Origin: Smallanthus sonchifolius
Taxonomy: Eukaryota > Streptophyta > Magnoliopsida > Asterales > Asteraceae
Assembly: GCA_023525975.1 (NCBI GenBank)
Contig: CM042032.1
Location: 36,994,001-37,058,000 of the forward strand
Direction of reading: 5' to 3'
Length of the DNA: 64,000 nt
Under the pieces are notes generated by a model. That model made no database searches. It was not told the origin of the DNA and was given only the letters and a program-made list of their open reading frames with translations. The translations under genes were made by a program, and so were the position numbers. Positions 23,870-34,402 of the stretch are shown here, in pieces. How positions within the stretch are numbered: position 1 is the first letter of the stretch; each line of letters opens with the position of its first letter.

Positions 23870-24652
23870 CAGTGGCGGATCTAGAACATAATTTCAGGGG
23901 TAGCACAATTTTTTAACATACATTAAAAAAAATTATAATAAACACAGTAAAACATGTACCTAATAGATTTATCCTCTTCGGCATTTGAAAGCTTGTAATC
24001 GAGCCATTACATCGTCTTCTGTTACTTTATCAAATGTTTCTCTTTCGACCGCACAAACTAGAGCATTGTTCAAATACTCTTCGCCCATTCGATTGCGTAA
24101 ATCCGTCTTGATAAGCATCAATTTAGAAAAAAAAAACATCTTTCCACAGATGCAGTTGCAACTGGTAAACTAATGCTAGCTTCAATATCCGATAAATTCA
24201 TAATCAATTGCACATAAACCCTAGAAGTTTGAAATTTAGAAATTAGAATAATATCTTTTCCTAAGAAGTAAGAAATTAGAGAGTATAGACCGATTGGAAC
24301 ACGGGAGGAGCACGGGAGCAGCGGCGGCCGGCGCTAGAATAATACATTTTTTTATTTTGTTAATTGCCAGATGAGTTTATTTTGTGGTCGGGCTTTAAGT
24401 TTAAATTAATTTGGGCTTTTGGGTTTTAAATCTTTTAATTAACTTGGGCTTTTTAGTTTTATAAACTTGGGCTTTAGAGTTTTAATCAACAATTAGTTTT
24501 GGCCTTTTAAAACAAATATTGAGGGGTAGCCAAATATATTTTCAGGGGTAACGTAATACATAAAACGTAAAAAATATAAAAAAATTCCACTTCGTCGGAG
24601 AAGTTGAGGAGTAGCGGGTGCTACCCCTACCTCCTTAGTAGATCCGCCCATG
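23870..24652 (-). mobile_element. hAT transposon remnant with 8-bp target duplication
   Basis: Ends are CAGTGGCGGATCT... and ...AGATCCGCCCATG, an inverted pair with two mismatches. They are flanked by the perfect 8-bp duplication ACATAGTC at 23862-23869 and 24653-24660, the length expected of hAT elements. The element sits in the 5' leader of the chromovirus, upstream of gag. It is 783 bp long, far shorter than an autonomous copy, but it keeps the tail of a transposase gene on the minus strand. Confidence 0.9.
23960..24215 (-). pseudogene. hAT transposase C-terminal dimerisation domain fragment
   Basis: The minus strand reads IMNLSDIEASISLPVATASVE, then a frameshift in a poly-A/T run (24124-24135), then LIKTDLRNRMGEEYLN, NALVCAVERETFDKV and a short tail ending in KCRRG. 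This is the Dimer_Tnp_hAT region found at the very C-terminus of hAT transposases, especially the ZMYM1/DUF4371-type family of plants. The catalytic domain is missing, so it is an internally deleted non-autonomous derivative. The reading from the domain into the element's 3' end is normal for the family. Confidence 0.82.
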
Positions 24653-25610
24653 ACATAGTCGAATGGACAATTGAAGTGTAACCCTAATGTCTAGACACAA
24701 TATGGTGCAATAGGATAGGCACAATCCTAAAGATGTGTGTCTGGCCTATAGATAGGCCAAGATAGAAGGAATATGGACTTCATTCGTCAAGTATCCATGC
24801 TAATACAAATAGCATATAGCATTGCTTCGGGTTACTAGGGTTATCCAGGACCAAGTCCTTACTCTATTATATGTCTCGTTTTCCTGTCTAACGACCATCT
24901 CTCGAGTTGTCAATAACTCATGGTCGATCATGTCCTTCTTGTCGGTCGTGCGTTCCATCATTTCCCGATGATAGTAGAGATGAGTACTATGTATGCGTGT
25001 TCCAACTTGTATGTATTTCCAAATGTGTCACCATTTTCGCTCCACGTATGAAACTATGGTGGTAGTGTTGTCTTATCAAAGACGCGTTTGGATAAACCTT
25101 GTCTACTTTACTTTACTTGTATGACTTTTTAGTTGTATTCTCCTTTCAGGTATGGAGGGTTAGAAGTCAGAGTTTGACTCCTACTACTATAGGGAAAGGA
25201 ACTGTTTCCGAAGGGTTCTGATAGTTCCTCCTCGTTGTGTCTTGAGAAGAGGATCAATTGCGAAGTTGATGATGACATAACATAGGTAGATACGTTAAGT
25301 ATATATCCATAGTTCCTGTATGTCAAGTGTAAATGCATGGTATGATATGTGATGCGCTCAACTTCCTACGATTCACTGATTTGAACTTAACACAGTACCG
25401 ACTATCATATCTTAGATGTAGTTTACACAACAGGATCATCCAGAAATCATGTGTATTTAAATTTGCCATTACGTTGCGCACCTGTAAGTGTAAATTTACT
25501 TACATAATCATTCTAGCTTTTCCTATAATGTGTTTCCTAAAGTTCCAAGGGTTCAAGCTTAAGGTTATAGTCTAGGCCTCACTACAGGGAACCTAGTTCG
25601 CTATAACCAA
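24653..25610. other. Chromovirus 5' leader
   Basis: Untranslated leader between the primer site and gag, resuming after the hAT target duplication. No coding region is supported here. Confidence 0.5.
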
Positions 25611-25624
25611 TGGCTCTGATACCA
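25611..25624 (-). other. Primer binding site (tRNA-iMet) of the chromovirus
   Basis: The minus strand reads TGGTATCAGAGCCA two bases after the LTR end at 25627. This is a full match to the usual initiator-methionine primer site. Confidence 0.88.
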
Positions 25625-25626
25625 AC

Positions 25627-27668
25627 TATCACACCCCGCCTAGGGTGGAAACACGGGGCGTGGCGATCCATGGTGTTCATAGCCTTTGATTACAACAAAC
25701 GACTTCTAATGCATTCATAATCAAAGGTTTAAGTCATTACAGAAAATCACAAATTGTTTTAAGACATTACATGCAAAATACCGCACTTAACCGAGTGTAC
25801 GGCTTTTTAAATAACAAGTTTTTCAGCTATGACCTAGATGCTCCTAGGTTATAACAGGAAAAATCCAAAAGATGATCTACGTGCATGCATGCCCTCTGTC
25901 CCATGTTTCTAGTTACTTGAGAAAACAAGCTTAAAAAGTCAACATAAAGTTGGTGAGTTCACAAGTTTAGTTGAAATGTTTGATGTTGGACCACAAGATT
26001 TCTAGTTGTGTATTGATCACCCGAACAATGTTATACCAGTTGTGTATTGTTCACCCGAACAATGTTGTACCATTATTATTAGTCAAAACAATAGTGTAAG
26101 TCTTTTATAATTACCATGAGCTCTCGTAACCGAAACTCGAAGTTGATGTTGTGCCCCTAACCCAATGTTCTTAAAGCCAAACATTGTAATAGTTGATGAA
26201 AATTATGCACACCTCCAATCAAGGTTAGAGCGACTAACCACGGGTGGGGTGTCAACCCAAATAGATCTATTCATGCTTTCCACGTTTATATTATAACTAA
26301 CGGTTGTAGAATAAGAGGGAACTTTAATGCGTTAAACGAGTTGACTCATGTAACAATGTATGTACTTGTGTCCAGTTTCAAGTTGAGCAAGTTTTCTCCC
26401 CTGTATGTTTAAAAATAATTTAAAACAAGTAAAAGTGGGGCCGTGAAGACTCACCTGATGTGTCTAGTGGTGAATAGCTGTCAAATTGTGGGCAAGTCCG
26501 TCTAATAACACGACCTACTTGTGTCTTAGAATATTTAACACATATGAGGTCTATGTAGTTGTCAAGGTGTGGGTTGGTCACATGACCAATATCCCGAAGT
26601 CTTGACCCTTGCCCTGCAATAATCTGTAAGTGTCCGACTCGACCACCGTTGGTGATACAACTTGTTACAATAGTTATGTTTATTAAAATTCCTTTAATAA
26701 ATATTTTAATGTAGACTTTTATCTGTCTAATTCTCTTTTTCGGTTTACGTCGTCCCTCATGATATATATATTTAATATATATTTATTAAAAATAAAGTGT
26801 CATAAAATAATAATCGTATTATTTTATTACCCAAAATTGTTTCTTTTTGTCTCAACAATATACATATAATATACATGTATGTGATTATTACTTTTCACAA
26901 ACCATTATATGTATAAAAATATTTTATAAAAATTATTTTTGCATGTTAACTAGTATTGCATGACAAACTCTTTTTTTAATATTTTTGTTATCAACAATTA
27001 AAAGTAATAGTTATACTAATATATTTATGAAAATAATGATGAACCATTATAACCATAATAGTATTTATGGTTTTATATCCTACGGTTTCTAACCGTCACT
27101 TTTTATGTTAAAACCCCGTCTTTTATATATAATTTAAAATATGAACCGGGTATAACTGTATCATAAATATATCACCAATTATGATAACTATAATAAAAAT
27201 AGGCCGAGTATGCTCACATAAAAAGTCGAGAGAGAAGGTAGCGGAGTCAACGGTATCGATGGATGACAACCCGTAACACTTGATTAGCTCCCGAGATTGC
27301 TTGCAAACTCCGTACAATCGAGACCCGGAGTCCACAAGGTGGTGTTTGGAGCTTGAACCGTGAACCGCAAAGTGGGGAAAGGTGGTGGTGTTTCGAGGCC
27401 GTCGTAACCGAGGGAGGAGGTGGGTGTGGTGTGCGATGGTGGATGGTGGGGTGGTGTGATATTGTTGTTGTCGTTGAAGGCTGGAAAGGGAAGGATGTGG
27501 TGGTGCTTGGTTATTGCCGAGAAAGAGGAGAGCAAAAGAGAAAGTGTTGGTGTGGGTTTGTGGAGCATCTATACATGCATATATATAGCCTCTCATATTG
27601 GTTAATACCTTATAGTCATTAGGTTTTGGAAGGAGACAAGTTTGTCTCAAATGTTGCATGTTGGGGGA
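25627..27668 (-). repeat. 5' LTR of the chromovirus, first part
   Basis: Aligns with 3353-5440 and starts TATCACACC (the TG end mutated to TA). It has the same minus-strand TATA box at 27587-27580. It lacks about 40 bp of A/T-rich sequence present near 4700-4745 in the other LTR. It is interrupted at 27668 by the Athila solo LTR and resumes at 29287. Confidence 0.85.
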
Positions 27669-29286
27669 TGATGTAGTGCAAAGCACACATCTTTATTCCT
27701 ATTGTTTTCGTGTATTTTAATTAGTTTTGCATTTGTTTTGAGTCATTTTAGTTTCGTTTTGAGTATTTGTGATATTTTCAGGTGCTCGTGTGGAAAACAA
27801 GTCAAATCGTGAAGAAACCAAGCAAGAGAAGAAGCCCGGAGGAAAAAGTGAAAAAATGGTGAAAGTCAAGTTCTTGCGGTACGCGAAAGAAGAAGTTCCA
27901 TGTCTCGCGGTATGAGAGGGAAACCAAATCCGGGTGCGACTATTTTGTTCCTCGTGGTACGCGAGGAACCCTGCCCAGTATCTCGCGATACGCGGGGGCC
28001 CTAATTTTCGTGAAAACCCCTAATTTCAATTTAAATAGAATTGGATAGCCATTGTGAGGGAGTTCGATTGTTTTGACGTCCAGAGAGGTGCAAAGGGCGA
28101 TTTTGGGAGTTGGAAGAGGAATTGAAGCTAAAGTTTGAAGCTTTTGGATCCCGGGTTCGTTAGATTAGCGTTTTCGGTTTTCAAGATTCAATATTTATCA
28201 TTGTTTTCTGTGTTTGATACTATGTTTTTATTTGATACTGCTGTTATGGTTGTCTTAAGCATGTTTCTTGGCTAAAACATTGATACTTCCTAGGTTTAGG
28301 ATGAATATTTGCTAAAGTATTGATTTTTATCGGTTTTTGATTCGTTGAATGGATTAATGATTTTGTAACCGATCTTATGTTAATGATTATGATGAATATG
28401 CATGCTTTAGTCTGATGTGAGTTTGATTTCAATTCCGTATGTTAATTGTGGATGTCTTCCAGTTTGAATAGCATATCTTGATCATAGACGTTGTTTGTAT
28501 GGTTTGCTAGACATAGTAACCATAGGGTTGTGATTGAGTGTTCATTAGATCTCAGTGTGTGTCTTATCTCGATACCCGAAAAGTGAGAGGTAATCGGTTT
28601 GTCTTCGGTATTAGGAGTCTGAGTGAAATCTGTCTGAAAGGAAGTTTCCCTTAGCTGTTCTTAGTATTTGTTGCTATTCCGTGTCATAGTTGTTATCTTG
28701 AGATTACCCCGTGCATCTTCGATGTATTGTGGACAGTGAGACCGAGAGGTGATCTGTCTGTTGGGTACACTATCATTGTTGGAGAGACTGAAAGGTAATC
28801 CGACCATCTGGTGAGTTTAGTACATCTTTAGGTTCCTTAGTTGGTGACACCCTGAGAGTGATTAGGGATCCACTAGGTTGTCTAGAGCTGTTATCTTTAG
28901 AAACTCAGATCCATCATAGTTTCCATAACCGGTAGAAGTTGAGCTTTGCGAGTAGGATTCCGTCCTAGGTGGTATTCTTCCCGTTCCTGGTATTTCCCTG
29001 AGTCCTTTGTCTTGATAGTTGCATTCGTTCTTAGTTTTATGCATTCTTTAGTTTAATCAGTAGTGTAGAAAACCCCCCAATCAATCATTCAATAGTCCGA
29101 GTCAGAGTCTAGTTTAGCTGTTCAGTGTCTCTAGGGTTCGATATTCCGGTTTACCATTAAGCTGTGTTACACTCGATAGGTACACTTGTCTGTCAGTGCG
29201 GTTTAGTTCATAGGTACTCCATTTATTACTTAGGATTCTAGGTTAGGTTTATTTGTTAGTTTTTATAGACCGTCTGGACGACATCA
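27669..29286 (+). mobile_element. Athila-type solo LTR
   Basis: 1618 bp beginning TGATGTAG and ending GACATCA (terminal TGATGT/ACATCA inverted). Flanks are GGGGA and AGGGA, a target duplication with one mismatch, and the surrounding chromovirus LTR continues without loss. It resembles the full Athila LTR at 53052-54810 in its end sequences and layout but belongs to another family. Near 27875-27995 it has its own near-palindromes of the type CTCGCGGTACGCGAG. A TATTTAAAT-like sequence lies near 28025. No internal element sequence is present. Confidence 0.8.
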
Positions 29287-29672
29287 AGGGAACATATTGG
29301 TGTAATGGGGACAAAGGGGAAACACCATGTTTGGTGTTTTCGGTCGTGAAGAAGAAAACGTGGGGGGAGGGGGGTAGGGTAGTAGGGTGGTGTTTAGTGT
29401 TAGGTGTCCTACCTGGTAGAATACCCACTAAGTGTAACCCGATTTTTCATAGTCGTTACGTGTCGGTAGGGTAAGGGTCGGGTACACAAAAAAAAGTGTA
29501 TAAGTTTATTAATCTGACTTGGTACAAGCACACGTAAATGTTTGAAATAAATTTCAATATAGTTGGGTATTTTCTAGTATTAAAACAAAGAGAACGTTTC
29601 AAGGGGTTTGTTTTATTAAAGTTTATCACCAACGCATACGAATATCGTTGTGTCTCATAAATTTCTAAAATC
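29287..29672 (-). repeat. 5' LTR of the chromovirus, second part (truncated)
   Basis: Aligns with about 5448-5845 of the 3' LTR. The match stops within 'atttctaaaat' at 29672, so roughly the last 130 bases of the LTR are missing. Confidence 0.82.
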
Positions 29673-29969
29673 ACAAAGAGAATTGTACTTTCTATAATCA
29701 CAAAGTCTACATGAGCCAAATTATTTTTTTTAATTATTTACAAAAGTACACCATGAACCATGTTTATTAATTGCTACATTTTAAGAGAATTTGAGGATAT
29801 AGTTATTATTTGCAGATTCGAAAGATGGTTGAGGACACTGAAACATAATGATAAATATTTATATATAAAAAAACTATAGACTAAGTATGATGCCAATCAA
29901 CCTCTTGAGTTGACATTCAAAAGCCGCCTTTTAAGATGGATACCTTATAACTATTACTTAAAGCGTTTT

Positions 29970-30180
29970 GGGAGTGTGGTGGGAAAGTGTTTATTGATTT
30001 ATTGGTTTTTTTAAAAAACTGATAAGTCAAAAAAAATAGCATTTTTTTTTTGAAAAAGCTAATAAGTCAATAAGTCATTCTCAAAAGCCAAGAAATCCTG
30101 GCTTTTGGAATTGACTTATTAGCTTTTCAAAAAGCCAATAAGTCAATAAGTCATTTCCAAAAGCACGTCCAAACACCCCC
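29970..30180. mobile_element. MITE-like inverted repeat
   Basis: A 211-bp A/T-rich segment starts GGGAGTGTGGTGGG and ends with a sequence whose complement is GGGGGTGTTTGGAC. Inside, 'aataagtcaataagtcatt' units and 'aaaagccaa'/'ttggctttt' arms form a long hairpin. The ends resemble the GGGGTGTTTGG termini of plant hAT-type MITEs. I could not find a clear target duplication. Confidence 0.45.
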
Positions 30181-30322
30181 TTATTATAAAATCAGACAAC
30201 ATGGTTTTTGAATACTAACACGTATTATCAAAATAGATAACATGGTTTTTAAATACTAATTAGAAAATTTTGATATTGACTTTGTCTTGCTCATGCAAAT
30301 ACTTTTCCAAGAGGGGAAAATA

Positions 30323-30816
30323 TGTGACAATTACTTTTAGCAAGGGGGATCAAGTGTGCCAAAAACACGTTTGGCGTCATTTTTATTGGATAACTAATCG
30401 TTCTTAATTAATCCAAGTTGTAATTGGGTCATTAGTTTAAAACACTTTACTTTAAGTTGCATGGGTCATTTAACTATGGTTTAATTTGTGTATTGGGCTG
30501 TTTCCGTATGAACTTAGTCACGGGCCTGGTTTGTGTGTATTGGTTGGCCTCATTGGCTTTGAACAATATTTGGTTTGATAAAGAAACGAGGCTTCATGAC
30601 GGTTTCATATAACCGTTCACATGCGACGTTCACAAGTGCATATCAACCCTAAATCTTCATTCGTAATAAAATCAAGCAGTTTGCGTTCTTTTCTTCTCTG
30701 AGTTCTTTTCATTCGCAAACACGGAAACACAAACAAACAAATAAATGTTCATAACAATCATGAACAATCTCGTATTCACTTTAGACGATTCCACTACGTC
30801 CTCTTTTCAACCGACA
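30323..30816 (+). repeat. Putative LTR followed by a primer site
   Basis: Starts TGTGACAATTAC and ends AACCGACA. A primer site, GTGGTATCAGAGCT (tRNA-Met type), follows at 30817-30830. The start is chosen only from the TG dinucleotide, the GAGGGGAAAATA purine run just before it, and a plausible length of 494 bp. The partner LTR is not recognised, so borders are tentative. Confidence 0.4.
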
Positions 30817-31114
30817 GTGGTATCAGAGCTAAAGGTTTCAAAGACAGTGATAGAGGAGAAACAAGTTGCAGGGATACACATGGCGGTATTAGGGTTGAAG
30901 CAAGGGAAGACGAAGATCTAGATTTGAACTTCGCGGGGGTCGAGCGGACTAGGGATGTCCGGGGAAATTCATCGACCAAGGCAATACTGGAAAGGGCAAA
31001 CAACCATTCGCATCAAGGAAAGATAAGTTTGTTAAGGACGTTGTAAAACTCATCATAAAAGATCTAGGACGGATAACCGCGGAAAAATTTGTAAGGAAAG
31101 CCAGGAAGATCAAA

Positions 31115-31693
31115 ATGGGGCCAGGAATGATGAAGTTCAGAAAAGTGAAGCCAAAAGAAAAGGGCAAGAAAGTGACGTCCAAGGAAAAGAAGCACAAGAA
31201 TATGCGGTATTTTCATTGTCAACAACTCGATCACATAGCAATATATTGCCCAAGTAGGTATCTAAATGTTCAATACTCTCCAAAGATAATTGAATATATG
31301 ATTATGGAGACAGATGGAGGGAGTTGGAATGCGATTTGGATGGTGAACAATTCTAGTAAACACCATAACACGGGAAATAAAAACTTGCTTGTTAAATTTA
31401 AACGGGATTTTGGGATAGATACACACAGGAATGAAAGTGAATTTACTTTCATTCATGGACTCGGGGAAATTAGAGTTCCGGTGGATGGTAGATTGAAAAC
31501 TCTAGAGTGTGTTGAATACATCCCAAGGGTATACAAGAATACGTTAAGTCTTGAACAACTTTACAAACAAGGGATAGAAATGGATATTGAGGGTGATAAG
31601 TGTAGACTCAAGAAAATGTATTTCAAGAAAAGAAAAGAGGATGATTGGTTTAAAAATAAATCAGAAACGGATTTGGAACATGAATACTTGTAA
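31115..31693 (+). CDS. Gag zinc-knuckle/protease-like ORF of a retroelement, active site lost
   Basis: A 192-codon frame, lysine-rich at the start. Residues 31-45 resemble a CCHC knuckle lacking its first cysteine (YFHCQQLDHIAIYCPSR). Around residue 75-90, WMVNNSSKHHNTGNK aligns with the copia protease core WxxDSGxSxHMTGNK, but the catalytic DSG is replaced by NNS. Further on, IPRVYKNTLSLEQLYKQGI resembles the end of that domain. I recall related daisy-family proteins with a dead protease-like domain next to an ARID domain, but no ARID domain follows here. It lies 300 bases after a putative LTR and primer site. The frame is open, but it looks truncated at both ends. I cannot tell a decayed retroelement from a domesticated gene fragment. 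Confidence 0.5.
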   Translation: MGPGMMKFRKVKPKEKGKKVTSKEKKHKNMRYFHCQQLDHIAIYCPSRYLNVQYSPKIIEYMIMETDGGSWNAIWMVNNSSKHHNTGNKNLLVKFKRDFGIDTHRNESEFTFIHGLGEIRVPVDGRLKTLECVEYIPRVYKNTLSLEQLYKQGIEMDIEGDKCRLKKMYFKKRKEDDWFKNKSETDLEHEYL

Positions 31694-32007
31694 AAGTAAT
31701 GAAATTCTTGCAAAGCCATAGATTTCTCCAAACACAAAATCAAGTTGATATAGACTGAGCGTCCACGGTTGTTGGAAGCGACCGTGGAGGGTGCAGGGTT
31801 TTCCCCTTCAATGCTGTGTCTTGGCCTATAAAAGTAAGTCTTGTGCAAGCATTTAGCTTCACCATTTTTGCTCGAACAAATAAATATACATATCAAAGCA
31901 TATCTCTCTTGATTCAATAATATTTCAAACATCAATTGAGGAACAGATCAAGGCTTAAAGAAGAGCAAGAAGAAGAAGAAGTTCTACATCATCTTTTATT
32001 CTTATTA
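31694..32007. other. Non-coding, promoter-like stretch before the Helitron
   Basis: No gene. A TATAAAAG box lies at 31827-31834, followed by a C/T- and A-rich tract and a run of GAA/AAG repeats near 31960-31985, similar to the leader of a transcribed element. Confidence 0.35.
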
Positions 32008-32276
32008 CTAGGTTATAGACCCGTGTATTACACGGTCTTCTATAATAGAAAATTAAAATTTCAATAATGTGCAAAGAAATTTACAATAATATGTATAATG
32101 GAGATTACATAATTCCAAAAAAAGCAATATAATTTGCCGGGGTTACCAACTTTTAAGTGTACAATAAATAAATAAATAAAAATCCATCTAACACCCTTTG
32201 TCTTAAATCACTCAATCTTACATGATTTGTGGGAATATAAATACAAATGTCAACTAAAATTAGACAAATACCTAAC

Positions 32277-32382
32277 CTTCATCAAGGGTAACAGTTACGG
32301 AATCAAAAATCCCGCCAATAAACTTCACATCAACAAATCTTTGCTCATAAGGTGACATTGTGGAGCTCCATAACCCTTTCAT
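32277..32382 (-). pseudogene. Possible extra captured exon of unknown gene
   Basis: On the minus strand an ATG at 32382 opens a short frame containing SPYEQRFVDVKFIGG and DSVTVTLDE, ending at a good donor (GAAG|GTTAGG at 32276). I do not recognise the protein, and it is not the next part of the NDR gene. It may come from a second captured gene or be chance. Confidence 0.3.
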
Positions 32383-32682
32383 GTTTGGGTTGAAGCAAGT
32401 TATTTTTAGTAAAGGTCAAATGGGCCGGGTTGACCTGCCAACAGTTCTTGCCCATTTTAAAAAATGTAAACAATTATTACTTTAGTAATAATATTTTTTG
32501 AACAAAACGATTTAGGAGGTCGTATGCACCATGACAATTTTCACATCTGACCCGTTTTTTTACCCATTCAACCTGTTTGAGATAAAACACAAACCGAATC
32601 AACTCATTCGTAACTAAATGGTTTGATATTTAACATTTGTATTTATGCGTTTTTTTTAATTTTTAAATAGATTGTTGAATAC

Positions 32683-32818
32683 CTCTATTAGTGCACTGAA
32701 CCTTCTATCTAGTTTTGAAGTCATGTGGAGAGAATCATAACTGAACGGCGAATTTTCTCCCACAAAGATTAGGGAACGACACCGCAATCTCTTCAATCCT
32801 TCCGTGAGGTATGGTCTC
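32683..32818 (-). pseudogene. Captured NDR-family gene, third visible exon
   Basis: A 136-bp exon with acceptor TGTTGTGTTCAG at 32819-32821 and donor GAG|GTATTC at 32682. In the phase carried over from the previous exon it encodes RPYLTEGLKRLRCRSLIFVG and, further on, SLHMTSKLDRRFSALIEV. This is the conserved C-terminal half of the NDR (N-myc downstream-regulated, alpha/beta-hydrolase-like) domain found in plant NDL proteins and sunflower SF21. There is no internal stop in that phase. It lies in a Helitron, so it is a gene fragment and not a functional gene. Confidence 0.78.
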
Positions 32819-33269
32819 CTGAACACAACAAAAAGAAGATATTTGCATTAGACTACTATCTTGAACCAGATTATGCATTGGAGTGGACAAAATGGGCGGG
32901 CTGGGTAACCGGTCTAAAAGTTTCAGCTTGAAACATGTTGCTTTAAGTGTGGATCAAAACAGGTCACGTTAGGTTGACCCACAAACACTTTTTCCAGTCT
33001 CGTAAAAAAAGTTAACTTGTTGTATATAATTATAATAACTATGTTGTTACAATAATAATCTGATGTATTAAAGCAAAACAATTAGGAGGCTATAAGCATT
33101 TAAAAGTACACTTTGGACCTATAAGCATTTAAAAGTACACCTTGGACATCGCTCGACCCGTTTGACCCATTAGGGATAAATTATAACCCAAATCAACCAC
33201 TAATTATAAATATATAGGTTGAAACTGCCACCACTAATTATGTAGTAGACAACAGAGAGAGAATTTTAC

Positions 33270-33327
33270 CTGTTAATAGCTTCAAGAAAGTTGAGCACAT
33301 TTGGACTCTGCCTCTCACACCAAGCAA
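33270..33327 (-). pseudogene. Captured NDR-family gene, second visible exon
   Basis: 58 bp with acceptor TTTTTTCCGCAG and donor AACAG|GTAAAA. It encodes ERQSPNVLNFLEAIN, a well-conserved NDR-domain block, after a small frame-changing indel at its start (the family has LLDERQS). The intron to the next exon spans 32819-33269. Confidence 0.75.
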
Positions 33328-33411
33328 CTGCGGAAAAAAGCAGACCTTGATGATGAGAAGCATGATTTAAAAGCAGTATATACTATTAAAAAATTAAAAG
33401 GGAGCACTTAC

Positions 33412-33468
33412 TCTTCTACATGAGTGTACTATTTCTGTTTCTGGTATTATAGTTGCTCCATGAACTTC
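33412..33468 (-). pseudogene. Captured NDR-family gene, first visible exon
   Basis: 57 bp between an acceptor ending in CAG (33469-33471) and a strong donor, GTAAGT (33411-33406). Its 19 codons read EVHGATIIPETEIVHSCRR, matching the NDR-domain stretch that precedes the LLDERQS block. The intron to the next exon is 84 bp. The presence of introns shows capture of genomic DNA, not of an mRNA copy. Confidence 0.72.
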
Positions 33469-34402
33469 CTGTCATTTAAATATGTATAATAACAATTTAG
33501 TCAATTGTCTGTTCAACACTTGTAGCAAAACATAAGAACATGACATAGAGCCAAGATCATACATTCATACCTGCAAAAATGCAAACATTAGAAAACAAAT
33601 AAACAATCAAATCTAGTATTAATAAGCAAACATATAATAACAATTTAGTCAATTGTCTGTTAAACATTTGTAGCAACAGCAAGAAACTGTTTTTCAACAC
33701 CCAAGAACTTCATATCCACTATCTCCTCATTGTATCTAACAGTACCCTAAATATCATCAATTAATTTGGTAAGCAAAGATTTCAGTAATAGATTACAACC
33801 AAAATTAAAATTAATGCAATCTAATTTCCACTCATAAAGCTGCAAATTAAAAGATATGCAACAGCCAATTTGACAAGTAACTAATGCAACCAAAATTACT
33901 CTGAAATTTACCTTGAAAAGTCGCTAAACCTAGGGTTAGATACATATTCAAAATAATCAAATTGTAAATGGAAAAAAGGAATTAATCGAAAGAGAAAACA
34001 CACAAAATAGACCGTAAACCACAAAAAATTAATCATACGGATCACGCTAAAAAGAATAATCATAAATCGATACAAAAATAGAACGGAAGTTGAGTAAATC
34101 GAACCAAAATAGAAGATACCTATTGAAAGATGAATGAATGCGATGACAGGATGCAGCCGCTGGATCTTCAAAGGGAGAATAATATGATATGAAGAGAGGT
34201 CGCGCAAATTAGGGTTTGTGTAAAGGGAGAAAATGAACAGGGGAAGAGAGGTAACGGGTTAAAAGAAATAAATAGGATCCAAGATGTTACATGCGGATTG
34301 GGTTTAGATCCGCGTACTTTTATTAATCGGGAAAAAGATTTGAGATGTAACGTGAAGCTGTCAAGTGTTTTGAAATTTTACTTCTTTATTAAGTAAAATA
34401 GA

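Larger units (their letters stand above)
3353..29672 (-). mobile_element. Old Ty3/gypsy chromovirus (Tekay-like), split by nested insertions
   Basis: One minus-strand gypsy element can be assembled from separated pieces: 5' LTR 25627-27668 plus 29287-29672; tRNA-iMet primer site 25611-25624; gag about 22706-23640; RT about 21480-22010; RNase H remnant down to 20724; integrase and chromodomain 7297-5990; polypurine tract next to 5979; 3' LTR 3353-5978. The order and orientation of all pieces agree. Between them sit a copia element (7298-20718), a hAT remnant (23870-24652) and an Athila solo LTR (27669-29286). The 5' LTR is cut off at 29672, roughly 300 bases short of its counterpart's end, so no target duplication is visible. 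Every reading frame is broken and the LTRs differ by many substitutions and indels. I infer it is the oldest layer. Confidence 0.85.
32008..34402 (-). mobile_element. Helitron (2.4 kb) with captured gene exons
   Basis: Read on the minus strand, the element starts with TCTATTTTACTTAATAAAG at 34402, preceded by A. It ends with a hairpin (ACCGTGTAATACACGGGT) followed by CTATAACCTAG ending at 32008, and the next base is T. These are the standard Helitron hallmarks: 5' TC, 3' CTRR preceded by a short GC-rich stem-loop, and insertion between A and T without target duplication. No RepHel frame is present, so it is non-autonomous. It carries at least three exons of an NDR-family gene with their introns, in the same orientation as the element. 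Confidence 0.85.

Noticed and set aside
33700..33770. Further NDR exon upstream in the Helitron (frame containing IVDMKFLGVEKQFLA)
   Set aside because: No clear splice sites and no convincing match to the NDR domain.
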